A stretch of 5,214 bases of DNA from Methanoregulaceae archaeon (GCA_013331215.1 DUGU01000228.1:1-5214), one strand, 5' to 3'. Shown: positions 1-4,391, numbered from the stretch's first letter. A program made the numbers and translations. Notes: generated from the letters alone by a model not told the origin.

Positions 1-601
1 CGATCGCGAGGAGGACGAAGGCGAGAAAGTAGACGGGCAGAAGGAGGACCGGGGCCTGGAGAGCGGCGGCGGGCGCGCCCGTCAGTCGCATCCACCCGTA
101 CTGCAGCCCCAGCACGGCCGGCATCAGGAGGAAGACGGGGATCAGCCAGCGCTTCCGCGCGATCCGCCGGTAGTCGAGGGAGCGGCCGAGCAGCCGCCCG
201 ACGCCGTCCCGACCCTCGTCGCGGTAGGTCAGGATCGCGGCCGCGATCAGCGGATTGACGACCATCACCGCGCTGAACGGGGCCACGAGGCCGAGCGCGT
301 ACTCGGGGAGGGTGATGAGGAAGAGCAGGGCGAAGAACCTCGCCGGCGATCGCCGCCGGGGGCCATCGGCTGTCGGGGCGAGCGGCGCTCCGCCGGTTGC
401 GACCTGCTGCGGCCGTCCTCGCCGCTCCACGATCGCGGTCGTACGCCGGGTCGCGGCCGCGGTCAGGAATCGCACGGCAACGGTGCCGACGGCGCATACC
501 ACGACCAGGCCGCGCCCGGCGTCGCGGGCCACGCGGCGGAGCGCGGCACCGTTCGCGAACGCCCCGCCGCACGCCGCGCACCTGTCGCCGCTTCCGCTCA
601 T
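1..601 (-). CDS. CPBP/CAAX-type intramembrane protease, N-terminal part (runs off left edge)
   Basis: Only the first 200 codons are present; the frame is open to the window edge. From residue about 87 the protein reads like the start of a CPBP (Abi/CAAX) family intramembrane protease: a first membrane helix (about 88-107), the block VNPLIAAAILTYRDEGRDGV (115-134), an R/L-rich amphipathic stretch (135-151), a helix beginning RWLIPVFLLMPAV (151-163) and another (184-200). The family's catalytic motifs (EExxxR, FxxxH, HxxxN) would lie beyond the edge, so activity cannot be judged. Family members cleave substrates within the membrane, and many archaeal ones have no known substrate. The start is ATG at 601, with GGAG five bases upstream. 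The N-terminus is odd: one CxxC knuckle (Cys8, Cys11), a weak hydrophobic segment (31-46) and an R/P-rich linker before the core. A later GTG (codon 58) is a possible alternative start. It lies 56 bp downstream of the flavodoxin gene on the same strand. The family call is from remembered sequence pattern only. Confidence 0.68.
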   Translation of the reverse strand, partial: MSGSGDRCAACGGAFANGAALRRVARDAGRGLVVVCAVGTVAVRFLTAAATRRTTAIVERRGRPQQVATGGAPLAPTADGPRRRSPARFFALLFLITLPEYALGLVAPFSAVMVVNPLIAAAILTYRDEGRDGVGRLLGRSLDYRRIARKRWLIPVFLLMPAVLGLQYGWMRLTGAPAAALQAPVLLLPVYFLAFVLLAI

Positions 602-652
602 GCCCGCTCCGTGCGAATCCCTTCCCGGTCGGGTATCCCGGTGGATCCCGAA

Positions 653-661
653 CAATATCAA
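653..661 (-). promoter_or_regulatory. candidate TATA-like box upstream of the CPBP gene
   Basis: On the minus strand this reads TTGATATTG, an AT-rich island in GC-rich surroundings, overlapping the stop codon of the flavodoxin gene. A start of transcription about 27 bases downstream (near 630) would give a leader of about 29 bases holding the GGAG ribosome site of the CPBP gene. The spacing fits, but the match to the archaeal TATA consensus is modest, and the gene could instead be co-transcribed with the flavodoxin gene. Confidence 0.25.
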
Positions 662-1128
662 TTCACCGCCCGGCCGGATGAGACGGAGTCGTGCGCGGCG
701 ACGAGCCGCGACGCGAAGGTGCGGGCGTCGGTCGGGTCCTTTTCGTCCGGGTGGCTCCGGCTCGCAGCGATGACCCGCAGGAGGCGGTACTCCCCCCGGC
801 ATAAAAACTCCCCGGCGATCCGGCGCCACTTCGCTTCGAGGGCATCCTTGAGCGCGCGGTGGTGCTCCGGGCTCGCGCCGCTCGAGGTCGAGAAGACGAA
901 GACCGCCCGGTCGGCGGCCGGCATCCGCCCGACCAGTGCGAAGAGGTCCCCGTGGTGCCGGCCGTCGTAGATGCCGGACCCGAAGCCGATAAGCTCGAAC
1001 GCGTCGAGGTCCTCCGACACGACCTCGTCGACCGGGACCATGGTGGCGCCCGTCGCTTCCGCCATCGCCCGGTCGACCCGATCGGTGTTCATGCGATGGT
1101 ACGACACGTAGACGATCAGGGTCTTCAT
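658..1128 (-). CDS. flavodoxin-family protein
   Basis: A 156-residue single-domain flavodoxin-like protein, expected to bind FMN and act as a soluble electron carrier or FMN-dependent redox enzyme. The first strand MKTLIVYVSYHRMNT (1-15) ends in the phosphate-binding loop (Ser9 to Thr15). Residues 46-60 (LIGFGSGIYDGRHHG) form the second flavin loop, and FVFSTSSG (77-84) the third strand and loop. The C-terminal HPDEKDPTDARTFASRL (126-142) resembles the final helix of methanogen flavodoxins. The region before it (108-125) is shorter than in typical members, which usually carry a longer loop there. The open frame continues upstream to 1599, but those codons are the antisense of the divergent membrane-protein gene and look like non-protein; ATG at 1128 starts exactly where the flavodoxin fold begins. 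A GGGG lies five bases before the ATG, inside a potential hairpin. It is transcribed divergently from the membrane protein/HTH pair and is followed by the CPBP gene. Its partner is unknown. Confidence 0.85.
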   Translation of the reverse strand: MKTLIVYVSYHRMNTDRVDRAMAEATGATMVPVDEVVSEDLDAFELIGFGSGIYDGRHHGDLFALVGRMPAADRAVFVFSTSSGASPEHHRALKDALEAKWRRIAGEFLCRGEYRLLRVIAASRSHPDEKDPTDARTFASRLVAAHDSVSSGRAVN

Positions 1129-1133
1129 GCATG

Positions 1134-1151
1134 CCCCGGGTATGGCCGGGG
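1134..1151 (-). promoter_or_regulatory. hairpin just upstream of the flavodoxin start
   Basis: CCCCGG and CCGGGG form a perfect 6-bp inverted repeat around a 6-base loop. On the minus strand the downstream arm contains the only Shine-Dalgarno-like GGGG, five bases ahead of the ATG at 1128. If the transcript starts upstream of it, the structure could mask ribosome binding; at DNA level it could equally be a protein-binding site. There is no experimental support. Confidence 0.35.
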
Positions 1152-1164
1152 TGATAATGATGGC

Positions 1165-1174
1165 GGACCGGTCC
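1165..1174. repeat. 10-bp palindrome GGACCGGTCC in divergent promoter region
   Basis: A perfect 10-bp palindrome in the non-coding region between two divergent genes. Its centre is 60 bp from that of a second perfect 10-bp palindrome (1225-1234). It is a candidate site for a dimeric regulator, but short GC-rich palindromes can occur by chance. Confidence 0.4.
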
Positions 1175-1224
1175 CGACACGGCCACCCGGACTCGTGACC
1201 GGTGCGGCGGGCGAGTGTACGCCG

Positions 1225-1234
1225 GGTACGTACC
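1225..1234. repeat. 10-bp palindrome GGTACGTACC in divergent promoter region
   Basis: A perfect 10-bp palindrome about 30 bp ahead of the TATA-like element and about 37 bp ahead of the membrane-protein start codon. Its position suits an operator or activator site for the downstream operon, whose second gene encodes a winged-helix protein. This function is inferred from position and symmetry alone. Confidence 0.4.
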
Positions 1235-1238
1235 TCAG

Positions 1239-1254
1239 GTTCATGGCTGTTCAT
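1239..1254 (+). repeat. direct repeat of GTTCAT with 10-bp spacing
   Basis: GTTCAT occurs at 1239-1244 and again at 1249-1254, exactly one DNA turn apart and 11 bp before the TATA-like element. Such helically phased half-sites can be recognition sites on one face of DNA. Repeats this short may also be coincidence. Confidence 0.3.
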
Positions 1255-1265
1255 ACCAGGACGCC

Positions 1266-1276
1266 CATATATGTAT
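1266..1276 (+). promoter_or_regulatory. TATA-like element at the start of the membrane protein/HTH operon
   Basis: CATATATGTAT is the strongest AT-rich, TATA-like element in the intergenic region. It overlaps the ATG at 1271, which creates a conflict. If it acts as a TATA box, transcription would begin near 1296, and translation could start from a leaderless GTG at 1295. If translation starts at ATG 1271, the promoter must lie further upstream. The near-palindromic box could also serve the divergent flavodoxin gene, giving a leader of roughly 110 bases. Confidence 0.35.
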
Positions 1277-1933
1277 GGAACGGTGAATCGACAGGTGACG
1301 GATACAACGGACGCGCGTTTTCGGCGCGAACTCGACAGTTTTTTCGCGGTGACCCTGCTCAACGTGGTCGTCGCGGTCCCGGCCGTCGGCCTCGGGATGG
1401 CGTACGTCGTCGCCTCGGTGCTCGGCACGACGGACGCGCCCTCGTCCTGGCTCCGGGTGCTCGCGGGCGCACTCGCCCTGGTCTCCTTCGGGCTCGGCCT
1501 CGCGTGGCTCCGTTCCAGCTCGCACGTCCTGCGGGGAATCCTGCTCGTCCGCCGGCCGTTCCGGCGCCGGCGCGGGCCGCCGAGCGAGGAGGACGTCACT
1601 CGCGGGATCGTCGGGATGGTCGCCCATTACCGCGAGAACCGGATGACCATCCGGAGGATGATCCTGGTCTGCACCGTCGGCGGGTTCTTCTTCCTTGCCA
1701 TGGGCATCGTCTCCGCCGTGGAGTTCGCCTCCTTCAGTCTCGCGGGCGGCAGCGTCACGGTGAACGGGTTCGCGGTCCTCCCCTTCGCCCTCCTGGCGCT
1801 GGGGATCGCGCTGGTGAGCCTGCTCAGCTCGTACTACTTTACCCGTTTTTCCCGGTCCTGGGACCTGCGGCTGGCGGGGACGGTCCGGGCCGAGGAGCGA
1901 CTGAACCGCGCCATGGAGATGGAGACGGAATGA
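1271..1933 (+). CDS. four-helix integral membrane protein of unknown function
   Basis: A protein of 220 residues with four predicted membrane helices, at about 24-51, 60-82, 127-151 and 165-192. The loop between helices 2 and 3 (83-126) is rich in Arg and charged residues, so by the positive-inside rule it and both termini are probably cytoplasmic. I recognise no catalytic motif. ATG 1271 has an AGGA nine bases upstream and is my choice. In-frame GTG codons at 1283 and 1295 are alternatives, the latter fitting a leaderless transcript from the TATA-like element. An upstream in-frame start at 1202 would add a basic, low-complexity stretch and is unlikely. The stop TGA overlaps the ATG of the winged-helix gene (ATGA), so the two are almost certainly co-transcribed and translationally coupled. 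The protein may anchor, sense for or modulate that regulator; this is inferred from coupling only. Confidence 0.75.
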   Translation: MYGTVNRQVTDTTDARFRRELDSFFAVTLLNVVVAVPAVGLGMAYVVASVLGTTDAPSSWLRVLAGALALVSFGLGLAWLRSSSHVLRGILLVRRPFRRRRGPPSEEDVTRGIVGMVAHYRENRMTIRRMILVCTVGGFFFLAMGIVSAVEFASFSLAGGSVTVNGFAVLPFALLALGIALVSLLSSYYFTRFSRSWDLRLAGTVRAEERLNRAMEMETE

Positions 1934-2205
1934 GAGGCCGGCGCTCCCCGTACGAGATCTACTGGGAGATCCTCGTCTACTGCAGGACCCCGCGGGCGTT
2001 CACGGCGGTCATCAACCGCTGCGACCTCAACTCCCGGACCGGCCAGGAGCACATCGCATTTCTCGTCGCCAGGGGCTATCTCGCGGTGGCGAAGGACGGC
2101 GGAAAGACCGCCTACGCCGCCACCGACCGCGCCGGGGAGTACATCGCGCTCTTCACCGAGATGTACCGGAAGCTCTTCGATACCGTTCCGGGGTTCAGGT
2201 TATAG
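1930..2205 (+). CDS. winged-helix DNA-binding protein, HTH_45/ArnR1-like
   Basis: A 91-residue archaeal winged helix-turn-helix protein. It shows a first helix (about 7-19), a second helix (21-30), a recognition helix within NSRTGQEHIAFLVARGYL (34-51), a two-stranded wing (about 50-65, with DGGKTAYAATD) and a C-terminal helix (66-85, GEYIALFTEMYRKLF) that probably dimerises. This layout, with a TGQEHIAFLV-type recognition helix and TDRAGEYIALF after the wing, is typical of the HTH_45 family found widely in methanogens and crenarchaea. It is expected to bind DNA in the cytoplasm; its targets are unknown, and autoregulation through the structured region at 1129-1270 is plausible. The ATG at 1930 sits in the ATGA overlap with the preceding membrane-protein gene and has GGAG upstream. 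The same reading frame is open back to 859, but that extension is antisense or out-of-frame to real genes and is rejected. Confidence 0.88.
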   Translation: MRGRRSPYEIYWEILVYCRTPRAFTAVINRCDLNSRTGQEHIAFLVARGYLAVAKDGGKTAYAATDRAGEYIALFTEMYRKLFDTVPGFRL

Positions 2206-2220
2206 CCGCGGGCTCCCGCT
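2204..2220. terminator. weak stem-loop between convergent genes
   Basis: GCGGG and CCCGC form a perfect 5-bp inverted repeat around two bases (2208-2219) in the 39-bp gap between convergent operons, followed on the plus strand by a pyrimidine-rich stretch (TGTTGCTCTCTCT). It may help stop transcription from the plus-strand operon. No clean oligo-T run follows and the loop is too tight for an ideal hairpin. Confidence 0.2.
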
Positions 2221-2244
2221 GTTGCTCTCTCTGCGCGGAAGTCG

Positions 2245-2772
2245 TCAGGGCCCGACGCCCGGGCCGAAGCGCACGTACACGACCTCGTCGAGGAGCAGGC
2301 CGCGCTTCCAGATCGCATTTTTGTGCACGGCCTCGCGGGCGAAGCCGCACCTCTCCAGGACCCGCATCGAGGCCGGGTTGCTCGAGAAGACGCCGGCCTG
2401 GAGCCGCACGATCCCGAACCGCTCGAACGCAACCGGCGCGAGCGCGCAGACCGCATCCGTCGCGATCCCGCGGCCCCGGCAGGACTCGGCGAGCAAGTAC
2501 CCGATCTCGGCCGTCCTGCGGTATACGTCCTCGAACGGGTGGACGCCGATGCCCCCGGCAGCCTCGCCGTCCACCTCGATCGCGAGGAAAAGGTTCGTCG
2601 CCGAGCCCGCCGCCGTCGCGATGAAGCGGCGTGCGTCCTCGAGGGTGTACGGCGACGGGAACCCGTCCCGCATCGTCGCTGCGATGCGGGGGCTGTCGGC
2701 GTGCCGCGCGAGCGACGCGGCGTCCTCCGGCCGCCAGTCGCGGAGCAGTGCGCTCGGGGTGACGATTTGCAT
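2245..2772 (-). CDS. GNAT N-acetyltransferase, RimJ/RimL type
   Basis: A 175-residue cytoplasmic protein with the acetyl-CoA-dependent GNAT fold of the RimJ/RimL/ribosomal-protein acetyltransferase type (Acetyltransf_3-like). The N-terminus SALLRDWRPEDAASL (7-21) is the usual first strand and helix. FLAIEVDGEAAGGIGVHPF (62-80) covers the central hairpin. AEIGYLLAESCRGRGIATDA (88-107) includes the acetyl-CoA pyrophosphate loop RGRGIA (99-104). NPASMRVLERCGF (132-144) is the characteristic late helix and turn, and HKNAIWKRGLLLDEVVYVRF (150-169) the final strands. The substrate cannot be told from sequence; family members acetylate protein N-termini, small amines or antibiotics. It starts eight bases after the SRPBCC stop and is probably in one operon with that gene. 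The nearest Shine-Dalgarno-like GGGAG lies about 14 bases before the ATG, at the very end of the SRPBCC gene, so coupling to that gene's translation is likely. A perfect 9-bp inverted repeat lies inside the gene. Confidence 0.9.
   Translation of the reverse strand: MQIVTPSALLRDWRPEDAASLARHADSPRIAATMRDGFPSPYTLEDARRFIATAAGSATNLFLAIEVDGEAAGGIGVHPFEDVYRRTAEIGYLLAESCRGRGIATDAVCALAPVAFERFGIVRLQAGVFSSNPASMRVLERCGFAREAVHKNAIWKRGLLLDEVVYVRFGPGVGP
2667..2690. repeat. perfect 9-bp inverted repeat inside the GNAT gene
   Basis: CCCGCATCG at 2667-2675 and CGATGCGGG at 2682-2690 are exact inverse complements around a 6-base loop, extendable by one T-G wobble pair in one orientation. It codes for part of residues 28-35 of the acetyltransferase near its N-terminus, so it could fold in the early mRNA. 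It may simply result from GC-rich codon choice. Confidence 0.4.
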
Positions 2773-2780
2773 GACCGCGT

Positions 2781-3257
2781 CTACGCTCCCGCCGAGGCGG
2801 TCTCGGGACCACCCTCGCGGACCGCCTCGTGCTCGGCCCGTTCCCTGAGAGCCCGGTTCATCGCCTCGAAGCCCCGTTCGGTGGCGGAGAGCAGCCCTCC
2901 GGCCAGGGGAACGAGTAAGCCTTTGAAGGTCTCCTGCTGAACGAAACGAACGCCGTCGACGCTCAGGGGTTCGATGAAAAATGCGTGGCGCCCGTCGAAG
3001 ATGTGCGGAATCCCGAAGAGCCGCCCGAGCCAGGAGAGTTCGCGGTTCGGCTCGACGGTCTGGACGACGGGCCTGATGTGCATGCCGCGGGAGCCGGGCG
3101 GCTGCAGCTCGGCATCGAGGCTCGCACCGACCTTCAGAGGCCCGCCGATCTGTCGGATGAACGGGTTCCAGGTCGGATACGCCTCGAAATCGCTGAGTAT
3201 TGCCCAGACCCGTTCGGCCGGAGCATGGATCTCGATCTCAGTTGAAAGAATGGTCAC
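2781..3257 (-). CDS. SRPBCC (polyketide cyclase/dehydrase-like) domain protein
   Basis: A 158-residue helix-grip (START/Bet v1-like) protein of the SRPBCC superfamily, polyketide_cyc2-like. The N-terminal strand and helix ILSTEIEIHAPAERVWAILS (3-22) and DFEAYPTWNPFI (23-34) are diagnostic; WNPFI and the later GIPHIFDGRHAFFIEP (82-97) and FVQQETFKGLL (105-115) match many bacterial and archaeal members. The long C-terminal helix (about 123-146) closes the ligand cavity. Such proteins bind hydrophobic ligands or lipids, and the reaction, if any, is unknown. The start is GTG at 3257, since no ATG lies in the right place and the domain begins at once. There is no good ribosome site, but a TATA-like CTTTACC lies about 29 bases upstream, which suits a leaderless mRNA. 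The last dozen residues are charged and low in complexity. It is the first gene of a two-gene unit with the GNAT gene. Confidence 0.88.
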   Translation of the reverse strand: MTILSTEIEIHAPAERVWAILSDFEAYPTWNPFIRQIGGPLKVGASLDAELQPPGSRGMHIRPVVQTVEPNRELSWLGRLFGIPHIFDGRHAFFIEPLSVDGVRFVQQETFKGLLVPLAGGLLSATERGFEAMNRALRERAEHEAVREGGPETASAGA

Positions 3258-3282
3258 GATCCAACTTTGAGGGGGACCACGA

Positions 3283-3297
3283 GGTAAAGGTTTTCTT
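3283..3297 (-). promoter_or_regulatory. candidate BRE/TATA for the SRPBCC-GNAT operon
   Basis: The minus strand reads AAGAAAACCTTTACC, an A-rich BRE-like part followed by a TATA-like CTTTACC. Its centre is about 29 bases before the GTG at 3257, so transcription would start almost at the start codon and the mRNA would be leaderless. This agrees with the lack of a Shine-Dalgarno sequence. The match to the consensus is imperfect. Confidence 0.35.
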
Positions 3298-3375
3298 GGA
3301 GCTGGCCGGACGACTGGGGAGAGAATTCCGTTTCAGCGGACCGGGCCGGCTCCATCCGGTCCAGCGCCTGTTTAC

Positions 3376-3955
3376 GATCCCCGGGCGATCTCGGCCGTCG
3401 TCGACCGGGCCGTCTCCGCCCGCCCGACGGCCGTGGCGGAGAAGACCGGGTCGATCGCCCTCGAGAGCGATGCGTGGCACCTCCGGACCGTTGTCGATAC
3501 CTCGGTCGGCGTCCTCGTCGGCCTCGTTCTCATCCGGCTGACCGGCCTCGTCGTCCTCGACTCCATCGTGGCCATCGGTGTCGCGCCGATCATCATCAGG
3601 GCGGCGTACGCCCCGACCGCGACGTCATACCCGGACCTGGTCGATCACCGTCTCACCGACGGGGAGGACGGGCGGGTCCGGCAGATCATCCGCGAATACC
3701 AGTCCGAGCACGTCAGGTGCCACACCCTCCGGACGCGGCGGTCGGGCCCGGAGGTCTTCATCGACTTCAGCCTGGTCGTCGACAGGGACGTCCCGGTCGA
3801 ACTCTCCCACGACCCGACCGACCGCCGCGAGGCCGACCTTAAGACGGAGTTCCCCCGCGCGTCCGTGCTGATCCGCGTCGAGCCGGACTCGGGGACGGCG
3901 GAGCCCGCCTCGTTCTGCAAGATCGCCCCCATGAATGTCTCGAGAAAAGTTCGGA
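3376..3955 (+). pseudogene. truncated cation diffusion facilitator (CDF) transporter remnant
   Basis: CDF proteins are metal/H+ antiporters of about 300 residues with six membrane helices and a cytoplasmic C-terminal domain. Here recognisable similarity starts near AISAVVDRAVSA, in TM4, and runs through KTGSIALESDAWHLRT (TM5), GLVVLDSIVAIGVAPIIIRAAY (TM6) and a C-terminal domain with CHTLRTRRSGPE and FIDFSLVVDRDVPVELSHD, up to SVLIRVEP near 3890. TM1-3 and the start codon are gone: upstream the frame is open only to a stop at 3268, with no CDF-like sequence. TM5 normally has HxxxD (DAWHLRTDVYTS), but here it reads DAWHLRTVVDTS, so the metal-ligand Asp appears lost. After the C-terminal domain there is no stop; the frame stays open to 4122, where it is antisense to the zinc-ribbon gene. 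A GTG at 3433 is the only plausible internal start. The gene is most likely decayed, though a short expressed product cannot be excluded. The end given here is where the neighbouring gene begins. Confidence 0.72.
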
Positions 3956-4237
3956 TCAGTCGAAGATCTGCTCGAACAGCCCCTTCTTCTTTTTTTTATA
4001 GTTATCATGATCGTCGTGATCATGATCGTCGTGCACCTTCGTGTACGGCGACGGATAGGACCGAGGCGGCGCCGCGTTCCGCTGCATCGTGGGCGGGGCG
4101 GCGGCCGCAGCCCGGTCGATGAGCTGGTCCAGCTTTCCCTTCTCCAGCCAGATGCCCCGGCACTTCGGGCAGTAGTCGATGGAGGTCGAGAGCCGCTCCC
4201 CCATCGCCAGGTCGACGTCGCAGACAGGACACTTCAT
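3956..4237 (-). CDS. zf-TFIIB domain zinc-ribbon protein with His/Asp-rich tail
   Basis: A 93-residue protein with an N-terminal zinc ribbon of the zf-TFIIB family: CPVC (Cys3, Cys6) and CPKC (Cys23, Cys26) in the usual setting IDYCPKCRGIWLEKGKLDQLI (20-40). A flexible Ala/Pro-rich linker (about 43-64) leads to a tail with HDDHDHDDHD (69-78), a run of five Lys (81-85) and a hydrophobic end GLFEQIFD. This tail layout is shared with other small zf-TFIIB proteins I recall from bacteria and archaea; the molecular role is unknown. The His/Asp tract could bind metal, which would fit the transporter genes on either side, but this is inference. I chose ATG 4237, which gives the typical MKCPVC start; an in-frame TTG at 4243 would add two residues. 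There is no strong ribosome site, but a TATA-like box lies about 34 bases upstream. The gene overlaps the open tail of the CDF remnant on the other strand. Confidence 0.87.
   Translation of the reverse strand: MKCPVCDVDLAMGERLSTSIDYCPKCRGIWLEKGKLDQLIDRAAAAAPPTMQRNAAPPRSYPSPYTKVHDDHDHDDHDNYKKKKKGLFEQIFD
3990..3997 (+). terminator. T8 run that could end plus-strand transcription of the CDF remnant
   Basis: Eight consecutive T residues on the plus strand, preceded by CTTCTTC. In archaea oligo-T runs can terminate transcription without a hairpin. On the other strand the same bases encode the Lys run of the zinc-ribbon protein, so the T-run may exist only for coding reasons. Confidence 0.25.
4005..4034. 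repeat. 15-bp tandem repeat, two copies, in the His/Asp tail
   Basis: TCATGATCGTCGTGA (4005-4019) is followed at once by TCATGATCGTCGTGC (4020-4034), 14 of 15 bases identical. It encodes the repeated His-Asp tract on the minus strand. The tail probably grew by slippage or duplication, and its length may differ between strains. Confidence 0.75.
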
Positions 4238-4267
4238 TCGCAATCGCAGAGTGTTCGGAGGGACACC

Positions 4268-4274
4268 GATAAAG
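4268..4274 (-). promoter_or_regulatory. TATA-like box for the zinc-ribbon gene
   Basis: The minus strand reads CTTTATC in a GC-rich region, centred about 34 bases before ATG 4237 and 28 bases before TTG 4243. Transcription would start near 4245, giving a leaderless or very short-leader mRNA, in line with the absence of a ribosome site. In the rest of the 188-bp gap between the ATPase and this gene (4238-4425) I see only the inverted repeats listed separately and no convincing small gene. Confidence 0.4.
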
Positions 4275-4343
4275 AGTCTCGCATCACGGCCGTCTCTGTC
4301 GATCGGCGGCCGGGGAGCACGGCATCTTCCCCCCCAATCCGGG

Positions 4344-4361
4344 AAAAACCGGCGTTGCCGG
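4344..4361 (-). terminator. hairpin plus T5 downstream of the P-type ATPase
   Basis: On the minus strand CCGGC-AAC-GCCGG, a perfect 5-bp stem with a 3-base loop, is followed directly by TTTTT. It lies about 65 bases past the ATPase stop and ahead of the zinc-ribbon promoter, the right place to separate the two transcripts. The stem is short, and archaeal termination depends mostly on the T-run, so this remains a candidate. Confidence 0.5.
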
Positions 4362-4391
4362 ACGAGCGGCCACAGGGCTCAGCCGTTTCCT

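Noticed and set aside
255..970. Three overlapping plus-strand open frames over the left part
   Set aside because: They are Arg/Ala/Pro-rich shadows of the minus-strand CPBP and flavodoxin genes, with no recognisable domain.
1129..1599. Upstream extension of the flavodoxin frame to a 313-residue protein
   Set aside because: The extra codons are antisense to the membrane protein, and the flavodoxin fold begins exactly at the internal ATG 1128.
859..1929. Long plus-strand open frame leading into the winged-helix gene, which would make a 448-residue protein
   Set aside because: The part before 1930 is antisense to the flavodoxin gene and out of frame with the membrane-protein gene; its translation is Arg/Pro/Gly-rich with no fold. 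The real protein starts in the ATGA overlap at 1930.
2195..2940. Long alternative frames on both strands across the GNAT gene
   Set aside because: They are low-complexity Arg/Pro-rich translations typical of off-frame GC-rich DNA; the GNAT frame carries all the conserved motifs.
4005..4034. Tandem repeat as a possible CRISPR or origin element
   Set aside because: There are only two adjacent 15-bp units without spacers, fully explained by the coding of the His/Asp tail.
3376..4122. CDF remnant as an intact short transporter gene
   Set aside because: Four membrane helices, the start region, the HxxxD aspartate and the natural stop are missing or incomplete, so an intact transporter is not supported.
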